Shown: positions 23,657-37,466 of the stretch, piece by piece
How positions within the stretch are numbered: position 1 is the first letter of the stretch
How the letters are laid out: each line of letters opens with the position of its first letter
Origin: Xylaria sp. FL1777
Lineage: Eukaryota > Ascomycota > Sordariomycetes > Xylariales > Xylariaceae
DNA: 64,000 nt
Reading direction: 5' to 3'
NCBI GenBank assembly: GCA_022578965.1
Contig: MU400545.1
Coordinates: forward strand, 62,001 to 126,000
Notes under the pieces: model-generated
The model's database searches: none
What the model was told of the DNA's origin: nothing
Seen by the model: the letters and a program-made list of their open reading frames with translations, nothing else
Program-made: the position numbers and the translations under genes

Positions 23657-24970
23657 ATGAGTGACGAACAACCAACAGCAACTGCCCCGCCAGCACCCGA
23701 GGCAGCAGCTGCACCAACACCGACCCCTGCCGCTACCGCTACCGCTACCACTGCCACTGACGCTGCCACTACCACTACAGCGACTGCTGATACCACCGCC
23801 ACTACAGCTGCTGCTGCTCCGGCTCCGGCTCCACAGCCAGAACCAGAACCAGAACCAAAGCCAGAGTCAGACGCCGCCGCCGCACAAGCAACACAGGCGC
23901 AGGAGAAGCCCAAGACACCGCCGCAAGATGACCCAACCACGCCGATCCAGGACCTCTGGGCCACCGCCAAAGCACACGAGTACCCCGAGATCTGGGGCGT
24001 GACGCTAGCAGACCCCTCTGCGCACATCCCCTCGCAGATCGTGCTGCAGAAGTACCTGAATGCCAACGATGGCGACCTTGTCAAGGCGAAGGACCAGCTG
24101 ACTAAGACCCTGGACTGGCGGAAGAAGACCCAGCCTCTCGAGCTCATCAAGCAGACCTTCTCGAAGGAGAAGTTCGGCGGCCTGGGATACGTCACCACCT
24201 ACTCTGCCGAGGAGAAGGATGGAGCCCGCGAGATCTTCACTTGGAATGTCTACGGCAATGTCAAGTCCATCGATGTGACATTTGGCGACCCCCAGGAGTG
24301 AGTCCATCCCCCTCCTCGTCTTGGACCTATTCCTACTAGTTCTATATAGACATACCCCTCCTTCCATCCATATCAGCGACAAGAACCAACAGCAACAAAC
24401 AGCCGCTAACAACACCCAGGTTCATCAACTGGCGCGTAGCCCTCATGGAACAAGCCGTGCAAGAGCTCTCGCTCGCGACAGCCACGGTCCCCATCACGGC
24501 TGATCCGGACGCCGACCCGTACAAGATGTTCCAGGTCCACGACTACAAGGGCGTGTCATTCCTGCGCCAGGCCCCGCAGGTCAAGGCCGCCAGCACCGAG
24601 ACCATCCGCGTCTTCGCCACCGCCTACCCGGAGCTCCTCAAGGAGAAGTTCTTCATCAACGTCCCCGCCGTCATGGGCTTCATGTACGGTTTCATGAAGC
24701 TATTCGTCGCAGCGCGTACCATCGTAAGCCACAATCTCATTCACTCAAATCCCCGTCACTCCTTTCTTACGTTCCCCCCTCCCGTCTTTTGTTGTTGCTA
24801 ACTCGGCTGGATCGTCATAGAAAAAATTTCACCCCATGTCTAACGGCGCGAATCTCGCCAAGGAGGATTTCGGCGGTAGCAAGGTGCCCCTCGGCCAGAT
24901 GCTACCGCCGGAGTACGGTGGCAAGGGTGCCGACTTGAAGACCCAGGGGACAGAGCCGTTGGTGGAGTAA
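23657..24970 (+). CDS. SFH5: Sec14-like phosphatidylinositol transfer protein Sfh5
   Basis: Three exons, 23657-24297, 24420-24723 and 24821-24970, encode 364 residues with matching phases. The first about 90 residues are low-complexity Ala/Thr/Pro, then Glu/Pro. A CRAL-TRIO N-terminal segment follows (IPSQIVLQKYLNANDGDLVKAKDQLTKTLDWRKK), then the Sec14 lipid-binding lobe: MFQVHDYKGVSF, ETIRVFATAYPELLKEKFFINVP, FMKLFVAARTIKKFHPMSNG and the closing LPPEYGG motif. The context matches fungal SFH5, a non-classical phosphatidylinositol transfer protein acting at ER/plasma-membrane sites. Heme binding has been described for yeast Sfh5; whether the ligands are kept here was not checked. The ATG at 23657 is chosen over an upstream non-ATG codon in the same frame. 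Confidence 0.92.
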
Positions 24971-25478
24971 GCTTTGATACTCTACGGGCTAAGATATTGC
25001 TTAGATGTATGGCGAGGCGAGGCGCTCGGTCATTGCACTTATGATTTTTGCTTTAGAGTCACTATTACCCATTATTTTAATCGAATTGGATCAGCGCCTT
25101 AACTAAGTTGATTATAAGGTCGTTGGCGAGCGGGAAGTATTAAACTAAGGAGATACCATATACGAAGGTATAGAAACTAGATAAACACGAAAAATAAATA
25201 GCGCGGTTATTTAGTATAAATTTCTCTACACATATATTTTCACAATACTTCAATTATTAGAGACACTCCAGATAGGCACAACAGTGAGGTGCAGGCGGCC
25301 ATTATGGTCAATTCGTTATAAATTCCGCCTGCATGTCACATACCACTTATACTAAGGTTTGGCAGTGTTTTGTTAGCCTTAGTAGTGAGCCCGTAACCAT
25401 AAAGCATGATTACTAGACGAATGTGTTCACAGTACCTAAGTAGCATGTCATGCGTCTTAGTGAATTTACCATTTTCTT
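24971..25478. other. Convergent intergenic stretch with a small hairpin
   Basis: AT-rich. A perfect 9 bp inverted repeat (TGCAGGCGG at 25290-25298, CCGCCTGCA at 25325-25333) is separated by 26 nt. It is GC-rich within AT-rich DNA and could be a remnant of a short element or part of a 3' end. Confidence 0.45.
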
Positions 25479-26749
25479 CTATCCATCATCAAGAGTATCT
25501 CCGATATCTAAATCCTGAACGCCTCTGTCAATATCTTCATCGTTTACACCTCTCTTATCTTCTGCTTCATTCGTCCCAGGGTGCGGAATGGGGGGTTTGT
25601 CGTCATCTCTCGTACCCGTCTCTTCATCACCTTCATCTTTCCTCCACAGCCATATAGACTTCCGCTCAGCAAACTTGAACGGGAGGCCGTGCTGTTCGTA
25701 TTCTGCCATAATATCGTCAAATGTCTTGCTATTGGATCTCGCTTCTTTCCTTATTAGACGTGTTCGGAACAGCCAGATTAAGTGAGATGCGAAAATCCCT
25801 ATTTCTAGTAGTATACTATATAGGGACGTTAGTCATTCGTGAGTGTGCTAAATTAATCTTTTTTTCTAGTATTGGGATAAGGACGTTTTCAATGGTCGTA
25901 CCAAACGATGTACATGACACCCCCGAGGATGTCAAAGGTATCCTGAGCGACGAGCGACAAAAGCGAGAAAAAGGCACCCAGAGAATCCATCGTCAGGAAA
26001 ACGAAGTTGATCCCAATGATTCTCCCCCTTCGCTTCCAGGCTTCGCCGTAAGGGGGCAGCAAACCTGCAGCGAGAAGGATAGCAGCGACGACGCCGATCA
26101 CGATGACCGGAGTCTCGTTTCCGGCTCTGTAAATGGGCTAGTGCTCGATTAGAGGAGGACATGCTGAGTTGAGCTCGTATGGACTTACGCGTATTGTGAG
26201 GATTAGGGCCGTCTCGACCCCGGCGAAGAGAGAAGCAGTGCCGATCGTAACGATGAGAACCTTCCAAGGGGACCATTTACTGAAACGGGACGTCAGCCTG
26301 CCTTACACTTATGCAATGGCATGTCGAAAGTTGCATGGAGCGCGACCCACTGAGTATAACGTAAGATCTGGCCCCAGTTGATCAAGCATAACAACATAAA
26401 CACCTGTGGTTGTACTTGGATTGGGATGTTGAAGTTCTGGACGACGGCGTATATGCCGAAAGGGACCCCGGCTGCAATGAGGTCAGCGGAGAATGCGTCG
26501 AATGCTATCTATCTCAGCAAATAGATAGATATACGAACATATCGCCCACAAAAACATCATGATGGCGGGGAAGCCTTCGGTATTCTTGCTCCGCCAATTC
26601 GTCCATGCCTGAGGTATCAACTGAACAGACCATAACACTGTCCCAATAGTCTATCGGAGTCGCCATCAGCCCTACCTTCGGGACATTAAATGGGAGCCAC
26701 TCACGCCCAGGACACTAGCTGCGATTGGGATTTCTCCTTGAGGTGCCAT
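25479..26749 (-). CDS. PQ-loop repeat membrane protein
   Basis: Six exons, 26749-26705, 26650-26539, 26471-26351, 26279-26189, 26113-25902 and 25815-25479, total 918 nt (305 residues). The first PQ-loop repeat is in exon 2 (GTVLWSVQLIPQAWTNWRSKNTEGFPAIMMFLWA), with the Pro-Gln and following Asn/Lys. The second is in exon 5 (LLPPYGEAWKRRGRIIGINFVFLTMDSLGAFFS), where the dipeptide is Pro-Pro-Tyr, as is frequent in this fungal subfamily. About seven membrane helices are visible and the tail is hydrophilic and acidic. PQ-loop proteins include vacuolar amino-acid exporters (Ypq type) and cystinosin; substrate is unknown here. The acceptor of exon 5 is the least certain: an alternative nearby could add a few residues (GNET). 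Confidence 0.8.
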
Positions 26750-29388
<2,639 letters not shown>

Positions 29389-29915
29389 ATTCCGTGCTGC
29401 ATATTATTACCGTTACATATCATGTGATAGATTTGTGTTCATCGGCGTTTTTGCTGACATTATAGACAGCTATTTGTCGCCTCATAGATAGATAGATACC
29501 AGGAATGCATTATCACGGCTATCGCGATTCAAGTTTGTTTCGTCTCACTGAAAACCTATTTGGACGGGGAAGCAGGCTCTAAATCTCTTGCTTCTCATTT
29601 GCTCGGGCGACTCACTCACACAGCGCCTCTGTAACTCAAAAGTATCTGTCACGCCGGTATTGCTTTTCTTGCATGAATACTCCAAGCCACAAATCCTATC
29701 GAGATATATTTTATGCGTTATTGCTGCCTGACTTCTAGTATCTTCTAGATACCGATGTAAGAGACAAGTATAAGTTTCCGCTGATCTAGTTGCTAGCAAC
29801 AGTTCACGCCGTATCTTTCTTGCCTCTTAGTCTAATACTATAACAGCACCTAGATTCGACTGCAGCTCCACGAATACCCATAGGTTTTAGAACAAATTGT
29901 GTCAAATTCGTCAGC
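29389..29915. other. Intergenic stretch
   Basis: Separates TRR1 from the first small tandem gene. A short (GATA)n tract lies near 29486-29497. Nothing else is recognised. Confidence 0.5.
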
Positions 29916-30396
29916 ATGTCGTACAACAGAGAGTACACGGTCAAAAGCGAGGGCATAAACAATCAGGTACAAGCCAATTCATCCTCCCTACTGTGTATAT
30001 TTGCTATTTAGGAATAGTTGATTCATTATGAAGCTATTCAATCAGATAATTAAACTATTTCCATAGGGAAACTACTACTGTGCCCGTGATCACGGTCCCC
30101 ACGCCCCAAACCAGAATGCCTACCACTACCACAATGTGTAAGTTTGGGAGTGATTCTCCTCTCCTGTGCTCCATCCCTCCTTTCCAGTCAAGTAATGCAT
30201 GATTGCTCGGAAATTCCCAGCAAGATTAGGGGAGAGCTGATGTCTTTGCCACAGCGACAATTCTCGGTTCTCCTATAACGCTGACGGCAGCCAATACTTC
30301 AATGACGGCCAGGGAACGGAGAGGTACACGGCACCAGATGGTACCAGGTATTCGTCTCACAACGGGTCTTCCTGGGAACGTGTACTGGAGAAGTAG
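29916..30396 (+). CDS. Small conserved fungal protein, tandem copy A
   Basis: Three exons, 29916-29966 (51 nt), 30067-30137 (71 nt) and 30255-30396 (142 nt), encode 87 residues. Translation shows NNQ|GNYYCARDHGPHAPNQNAYHYHNV, then YNADGSQYFNDGQGTERYTAPDGTRYSSHNGSS. The protein is Tyr/Asn/Gly/Ser-rich with a single Cys in a GNxYCxRDxG motif and no signal peptide. It is too short and split for simple frame finding. A paralogue follows 660 bp downstream with the same intron positions and phases. I recall similar small proteins in other Pezizomycotina but know no function. The repeated YY/YF-N-DG(Q)G pattern could make it sticky or prone to assembly; that is speculation. Confidence 0.75.
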
Positions 30397-31054
30397 TAAA
30401 GACGAATAGGAGCCATATTGTGGGTGTTCCTCTATAGTGGCGGTATGTACGCAGCCGGTCTTTGGGGGGTCAAACACCTTCGCATAGGTATCAGGCTCAT
30501 ACGATGGTGTTCTACGATGTATTCTTACAGCATCAGCATGCAGACATGCGTGTAGCTCTAGTCCAATGAGATTGACCTCATATATCTGCATATCATGTGC
30601 TGAGTGTATCTATCCATGTGGGAAATACAAGATACTCTAATCTAGATAGAGAATCAGTCATTCTATTTACAAAACCATACTGTGCATGTCCCGGACAGAA
30701 TCCCGGACTCACTTCTCAATCAACCAAAAAGCAAATTGCTAGTGACGTAAGAATGGGCAGTTTGTTGCCTAGCCTCAACATTGAATCTATGGTTCATTCA
30801 CTCACCGACACAATTACCATTACCTAGTATCTTACCCAGCAACCAGGGTTGCCCAGGTCGCTAAGGTCTGCCCATCCTCCTATCTATTCTGGATCAAGCA
30901 CAAGTATTTGAACCCACTTCTTCCCACTTCTTCTCACCTCTTTCACTTCACCATTATCACCATCACCAGAATTGATTCACTCATCTGCCAGCTGAATACC
31001 AAGTCAAGTCAACTCAAACCAAACCTTAACGCTCCCCTCTGTTCGTCAGTCAAC
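30397..31054. other. Spacer between the two small tandem genes
   Basis: No gene. Stretches of C/T/A-rich sequence before 31055 resemble a fungal 5' leader. Confidence 0.5.
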
Positions 31055-31595
31055 ATGCCCAGCAACCAAGGCTACTCGTACAAGAGCTCCGGCACCAACA
31101 GCCAGGTAAGGGCCTCCATCTCATCATCTTCAACTTCGGTGGACAACAGCCGTCGAGCCAGCCATCATACTAGGCCATTATCCGCAGATTGAACCAATCA
31201 TTCTCGACTCTCATCTATCCTGCCGACGACATGATGACCTATTACTAACAATTCACAGGGCAACCACTACTGCTCCCGCGACTACGGCAGCAGCGCTTCC
31301 AACCCTAACTCGTACCACTACTCTAACACGTAAGTCTATAGATCCTCCCGCAAAGCGCGGCTCTTAACACCCCATGCCTCTATTCCCTCCGCGTCCCTCA
31401 ACGATCAACTCATCAAGGCCAACACCCAAGTGGCATCAAAACTGGCATGACTAACACCCATGCTCCGACAGCAATGGCTCGTACTACTATTCCAACCCCA
31501 ACGGTAGCTCGTACTACAACAACGGCCAGGGCAGCTCGACCTACACGTCGCCCTCTGGCAGCAGCCACTCGTCGGGATCCTCGGGCAAGAAATAG
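31055..31595 (+). CDS. Small conserved fungal protein, tandem copy B
   Basis: Three exons, 31055-31105 (51 nt), 31259-31329 (71 nt) and 31472-31595 (124 nt), encode 81 residues. Text: YSYKSSGTNSQ|GNHYCSRDYGSSASNPNSYHYSNT, then NGSYYYSNPNGSSYYNNGQGSSTYTSPSGSSH and a KK end. Exons 1 and 2 have exactly the lengths of copy A and both intron phases match, so the two arose by tandem duplication. Copy B is closer to what I remember as the common form of this family; copy A has drifted (Arg, Glu, Ala substitutions). No catalytic motif; function unknown. Confidence 0.8.
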
Positions 31596-32049
31596 AGCAT
31601 GACTGCCTTGCCAGGCGACTCCCGTTCGGTTTCTCGGGAATTTCGGAGGAATGAGTCATGGCACTGGGAGTAAGCTCTCGGAGCAGGATAACGATTCGAC
31701 TTCTCCGCCGTTTGTCTGGTTTTTGAGAGTATCGGCAGCAGAGTATTTGCATGGGTGGATGTGCTGATTGATGACGCGGCGTGCTCTGGCGTAGTCTGCG
31801 TTGGTTGATAACATCAATTGAACAACCCAGTTCTCGGACTTCCGAATGGTAATGTGATTGTGTGCAATGTATCCTCGCTAACAGTCAGTGCTCAGAACAG
31901 TTCATTTTTTTTTTCTTAAAAAATATTTTTCTAACAGTAGACACACACACACACACACACATACACACATACACACATACCCCTTGAATACTTACTATAA
32001 ATAAGGGCTGCTGTGATGGCTTGGAACTTAGAACTTGACTCTATTCAAA
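31596..32049. repeat. Intergenic stretch with (AC)n microsatellite
   Basis: A T-rich run is followed by an A-rich run at about 31906-31927, then an (AC)n tract at about 31942-31978 that decays to ACACAT units. No gene is seen. Confidence 0.6.
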
Positions 32050-32298
32050 TTACAATAATCTGTTACTAAGACGAATTATATCATCAAGCATACCCTGGAT
32101 GCTTTTCTGATACTTATTAATATCTCCCCCGTAACTTCTATCCTTAATAGCATCTTCCGTCTCGTCGAGAAAGTCTTGCATTTTCTCGTTTGTTAACTTT
32201 CCCTCCGGATCATCTTGTAATTCAGTTTTATTGAACTGACCGAGTTTCCATTCCCTCCTAGAACTTCCGATGTCATTGAACTTTCTGTCAGTGCCCAC
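32050..32298 (-). other. Orphan exon-like open frame (possible gene remnant)
   Basis: An 82-residue frame with a protein-like composition (GSSRREWKLGQFNKTELQDDPEGKLTNEKMQDFLDETEDAIKD), amphipathic helices and a proper stop. It lacks an ATG; upstream it continues in frame through ILLLAYV to a possible acceptor (GTTTAG, about 32320). I could not find a convincing 5' exon. It may be the last exon of a small gene or the relic of a larger one. No family recognised. Confidence 0.3.
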
Positions 32299-32845
32299 AT
32301 AGGCGAGTAATAAAATCGACTAAACACGTATAAACAAACACATGCTCAATACCCTGCAAAAAACAGGAGTGATTGCATAACCATTTACGGTTACATTTTG
32401 CAATGCTATATATAAGCAGGTAAGTCCGCTCATATTAACGGCCGATCAAATGTATGTATTATCTATACACTTGCAACTGGCTCTTTTGTGTGCCTGCAGC
32501 AGGCAACTTATCTGGTGTTATAGCTACAAAAGTCCATGCCTCCATTAGGGCTGTTGCCAAGCATAGTGGCTGTTCTTAAGTCTATATACAATTGGTTTAG
32601 GGCTTCCTAACCTCTGTAGTCCGCCCATATGTTTCAGATTAGCGAGGGCTAAATAGCTTCACTTCTAGTCAAACTATGCGTCTGGAGATAGCACAAGGTG
32701 TTCAGCCGGTTCAACGCGTGTAACAGCCAGCCTTCTTAAGTCCCCACCCTCGGCTATCTCAACTGGATGCAGCAATGAGTCAAGGACCATTTCCTCTCTA
32801 AAAACCACTATTTTTGACGCACTGCTACCATTTGTTACTCTAATC
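32299..32845. other. Upstream region of the SRPK-like kinase
   Basis: No supported gene. The frame at 32674-32904 on the minus strand is antisense to the kinase start. Confidence 0.4.
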
Positions 32846-34233
32846 ATGAGAGCGCTGACACAATGTCTACGTCGCCTTACAGCCGCAGTTTCGCGATCGT
32901 CCACCCCCGACCCGCATATCTTCCATACTCGCGGGATTAACGAAGAGGACCCGGCGCGGTATTGCCCGGGAGGTTACCACCCAGTGCGCATCGGCGATGA
33001 GTTCAACGGTGGAGCGTATAGGGTCATCAGCAAGTTAGGGTACGGCCTCTATTCAACAGTATGGCTCGCCCGTAATCTACGGTATGTTTATCCCCTATGC
33101 GCCCCTGGCATGCGTTGCTGATGCTGTCCAGGACAAATCAACATGTGGCTCTCAAAGTTCTTACCGCCGACTCGTTCGATGGCATTAAGGATTCGTTCGA
33201 GCTTGAAGTCCTGAAGCGGATAACCCCCCGTCATACAGAGTCGCATCATGTTCTCGGACTGTTGGACGAGTTCCGCCTTGCCGGACCTAACGGACAACAC
33301 GTCTGTCTAGTTGTCAAGGCTATGGGTCCAGACCTGTCCAAGTATCGGAAGCTGTTTCCACGAAAGAGAATACCCGTTACTATCGCTAAGAAAATTTCGA
33401 AGCAGCTGCTCGATGCCCTCGTCTTTCTCCACGAGAGTTGTCAAGTGATTCATACGGGTGAGCTCTGTTTCTTTCAATAAGGGCTCCTGTGCCTTTGTTC
33501 TAACGTGCAATGGAAGACATCAAGCCGCAAAATATCCTGCTCGAAACGACGGAAATCAATGAGATGTTCGCGCATGCACCATCCGAACTATTCATGCCGC
33601 AATCACCGCCACTTCCGCCGCCACACGACTACTACATGCAGTCTGAGCAAGTCTCATCTGGAGAAGAAGACTTGACAATGCCACATGACGTCTCTGTCAG
33701 ACTCGCCGACTTTGGAACTTGTAAGTATCCCCAATAATAAAAGCCAGGTAATCAGCCAGGTTCGAGAAGCAAGAGAATTAGCACTGAAATTAAGATTCTT
33801 CGTAGCTAGCTTCTTTGATAAGCACCTCACCGAATGGATCCAGCCGCCTATGCTAAGAGCTCCTGAGGTCATCCTTGGTGCTCAATGGGACCACAAGGTG
33901 GACATCTGGAATCTGGGTCTTATTGTAAGTTTGCCGTCCCCAAACCCAAACCAGTCGTGAGACAATCACTTGCTCCATAGCAAGGTTACAACTATACTAT
34001 ACACTGACAAAACACAAACCCTGCGTTAGATATGGGAGCTCGTACAAGGACAGCTCGTGTTTGATGGCCAGGCTACTGCCACGGCGGATTACTCCTCAGA
34101 GGCACATCTCTCTCAGATGGTAGCTATTTTAGGACCACTTCCCAAATCCCTTCTTGGGCGATCGACACATAGTAACAAGTACATTAATGCAAACGGCAAG
34201 TATTGTGGGGGGGGGGGGGGGGGGGGGGGGGGG

Positions 34234-34286
<53 letters not shown>

Positions 34287-34667
34287 CGGGGGGGCGGANN
34301 NNNNNNNNAACAGTTTGTTGCTATTTTTTGTCCACCACCCCAAAACCTATTTTGGGGTTTGCACCATATAAAAAAAAAAATTTTTTTCAACGCCAATTTT
34401 TTTGGGCCCCCCCCCCCCCCCCCCCCCCCCTTAAATGCCTTCTCGTTAGTCTAAAAGTTAACAAAGGTCTGTTCTTCTATTTCAGGTCAAATAATTGGCG
34501 GCCCAGTTTTCACACCGAGGACTTTGGGACAGATCAATGAAAAGAACAATATTCCCGGGGTGGATGAAGAGTTTGAAGACTTTGTCAGCAGTATGGTTCG
34601 GTTGGAACCTCAAGAGCGACCGGATGCGAGAGATTTGTTGAAGTCCAGATGGCTGGCGGATGCTTAA
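32846..34667 (+). CDS. SRPK-like serine/threonine protein kinase, interrupted by an assembly gap
   Basis: Readable exons: 32846-33081, 33132-33457, 33517-33720, 33806-33924, 34030 to about 34199 and 34486-34667. The N-terminus has the SRPK opening PGGYHPVRIGDEFNGGAYRVISKLGYGLYSTVWLARN with the Gly-loop. The Lys is in HVALKVL, the catalytic loop is HTDIKPQNIL (HTD in place of HRD, as usual in SRPKs), and the DFG is LADFGT. APEV, DIWNLGLIIWELVQGQ and the late motif RLEPQERPDARDLLKSRWL follow. A spacer of about 50 residues sits between the two halves of the C-lobe entry, short for an SRPK. A poly-G run, 10 N and a poly-C run interrupt the region before the last exon, and the exon phases on either side disagree, so sequence is missing. 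The gene is probably intact in the organism. Confidence 0.75.
34207..34430. other. Assembly gap with homopolymer artefacts
   Basis: A run of almost pure G (34207-34298) is followed by 10 N (34299-34308), then poor-looking A/T homopolymers and a C run (34407-34430). The mirror arrangement, G on the left and C on the right of the gap, is what two-colour read failure on both strands would leave. Not biological sequence; length unknown. Confidence 0.9.
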
Positions 34668-35039
34668 TGGCTAGTTTGTGTTGATGTATATTAAACACCG
34701 GGGCATAAGCGATATTTGTACGATATTTTATGCAATGGCCAGCATGAGTAAACCAGAGCAAGTCCGCTTATTCGCCTGTACAGGCAAGCATCGCGCGTAG
34801 AGGGATTGTCACAGACTTCGGGAGCCATTATTATTGATTCCTAGTGCAGAGGTGTAACGACCTGAGCTAACCTACAGGCTCACGAAGGCGCTGTGGGGTT
34901 TATGTTCTGAGTGGTAGGGCTCACTAGAATGACGAGGGATTGTTCAAGAAACAATCCGGTCAACTGAGCAATAACGGCGATTGGCAATATGTAACGTTGG
35001 AGTGGATACCGGCTCGGCTAAGGGCGTTCTGCGAAGGGG
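34668..35039. other. Intergenic stretch
   Basis: Holds nothing recognisable. In-frame stops (a TAA at 35019-35021) close the ankyrin frame upstream. Confidence 0.5.
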
Positions 35040-37466
35040 GTGAAGGAGGGGAGTGGGCGTAAGTTAAGGCAGCTTCGTTCAAAGCAGGAGGGCCAACATG
35101 ACCCGGCGGCTCGACGGATCCGTTTCCGTCAAAACAGTGCACCGGTAGGGCTAACACCCCGATGGCAAAACGGAGGCCCGGCGGCTACGAGGTGTAGAGC
35201 AGAACTAGGTAGTGAGGCCGCCACACCGCTACGGCACAGGCTCTCGAACCAAGTTCCTAATATTGCTGCTCGCCGCGGACACAGCCAATGCATTAAAATG
35301 CTGCTCGAGCGAGGGGCAAGTTCAGAAATTCGCACCCAGGATGATCTAACCCCCCTGGATGTGGCTTGTTCATGCGGACAAATACTAGCGGCAAAGTTGT
35401 TGATGCGGCCAGGTCAACTACCAGAGCAGCTAAACACCAGCTTCCTTTGTGCCATCTCCTCAGGGTCCTGCGACATTGCCCAGCTGCTTCTGGATAAAAA
35501 GGTGGACAAGAATACAAAAAGTAGAGAAGGGGAGACCGCCCCTCACCTAGCCACATGGAACGATGACAGTAAATTGACCCAACTACTTTTGTCTCGACAG
35601 GTCGACTTAGAAATTAGAGACCATCGACCCCGAACGCCGCTTTTAGCAGCAGCGGGACAAAACTCAATTTCCTGCGTGAAATTGCTTCTTGGTGCAGGCG
35701 CCAATCCTGAGATAGAGGACACACAAGGACTGACACCTCTCACCTGGGCTTGCGATGCTAACCACGACGCGATTGTTCGGTTGCTCCTAGATGCGGGTGC
35801 ATCGTTGAGAACCTGCAACTTGCGAACGCTCGACGATTTCCTGGACTTTGTATTCGTCAAATCTTCGGTGGAAATAATCAAGATTATAGTAGAGCACACG
35901 AACAAATTACCCAGACGGCAGGGCTTGGTTGCACTGGAAGTAATATCTTACATTATCAAAAACCGTTCCCCTGACGCCGTTAGTATCATGCGAATCCTGA
36001 TTGATGCTCACTTAGACCTCAATGTACAACTTGAAGATGGGGATACCATCCTTCACCAAGCGGTCGAGAACAACAATCTACCACTTGTCGAGCTACTTGC
36101 TCGGAAAAGGGTTAATTTGAACAGCCTTGGCAAGAAAAAGGGCACTCTGCTACAAGTAGCAGCCAGTCATGGGTACTACGAGCTTGTCTGCTGTTTAGTC
36201 TCTCTTGGAGCCGACGCTGGCTTAGGGAGTGGTCGACTGGGTAGTCCCCTTCACGCCGCAGTGAACATGCATGGGAGAGCTAGCCAAGCTGACGAGAAAG
36301 AAATTTCCAATTTCCAGTCGATATTCATTGAGCTCCTAGCTACTGGAGGTGAAAAGCTGCTCAATCAAACAGCTGGCTATTTCGGAAGCGTTTTACAGGC
36401 TGCAACCGAGGCTGGCGTCCTAACAATACTCCGGCTTCTCCTAAATGTAGGGAGGCTAGACTTAGGAGTGATATCTGGCGTGCATGGGACGCCCATCCAT
36501 ATCGCTGTCTTCGCGGGTCACCATCACGTAGTAAAGTGCTTACTTCAGCATAGCAATCTAGATATCTCGCCGAATTCACTGGATCAAGAAGGCCGCCTTC
36601 CAATTCACATTGCAGCAATTACTGACCAATCTAGCCTCCTTGATCTTCTCACCAACGACAAAGCTAATGTTCTAGTGCGCGACTACCAGAACCATCATGC
36701 TTTACACTTTGCGGCTGCCAATGGCGCTCTTAGCGTTACCAAGATGATTTTAGACAAGCACAGAGCGGCAGTCAATGACGAAGATTGCGATGGCTGGACG
36801 CCACTTCATTGGGCTTGCAGGCAGGGAGAAGTCGAAATCATCAAGCTACTTATCGCACATGGCGCTGATAAGAATAAAACGACTTATCGCGGGTGGAAGC
36901 CTTTCCATGTTTTAATCTTCACCCAGCGGTTGCTGACCAACCTAGAGGAGATCCGGGGCCTTGTTCAAGTCCCCGTTGAGGAGATAAATGATGAATATGA
37001 CGAGGATTAGAGGGGAATCTTAGATACATACTCTGGCCAAGACCAACTACTATCCAGACGGTGCAAACAGCCAGAAGCCATGCAACATGCCTACGATGAC
37101 GTGAAAAGCCTGCCAGCGCGAAGATCAAAACAGGCTGGCTCTATGAGAGAATTGGCTTATGCCTGTGATAGTTGCAACTGCGTAAGTAAAATTTTAATTT
37201 TATTCTAGTACCGCAAGGATAATATATGCCAGCTAGTTATTACCTAGCACTTGAGGCACAGTCGATCTAACCAAAACATAATGCAATAGACAATTTTAGG
37301 GCCAAGATACAACTGCCAAGATTGTATCGATCTTAAGGCCTGCTTCAAATGTTTCCGAAATATCACCAGCTCACATTATAGGGACCACAAGTTCAATAAA
37401 TTCACGTCTTCGGGGCAGCTGATGCACGTGATTAATCCATGGACGGGAGACGTGATCGAGCAATGA
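35040..37466 (+). pseudogene. Ankyrin-repeat protein with C-terminal ZZ zinc finger, split by an in-frame TAG
   Basis: One long frame (35040-37010) encodes about a dozen ankyrin repeats; examples are TPLLAAAGQNSISCVKLLLGAGANPEIED, TPLTWACDANHDAIVRLLLDAGA and TPLHWACRQGEVEIIKLLIAHGADKNK. It ends at TAG 37008-37010. The same frame then runs on for 57 codons, crosses a GT-AG intron (37182-37289) and finishes 59 codons later at TGA 37464-37466. That part is a ZZ finger: CDSC, then YNCQDC, ACFKC, and HYRDHKF ligands. Ankyrin plus ZZ is a familiar fungal architecture, so the TAG looks like a nonsense mutation, unless a short unrecognised intron removes it. The 5' end is also poor: no ATG lies before 35298 and the first repeat is degenerate. 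Most likely a recently broken NLR-like or scaffold gene. Confidence 0.6.

Noticed and set aside
34057..34540. Several frames encoding poly-Gly or poly-Pro
   Set aside because: They read through the homopolymer and N artefact of the assembly gap.
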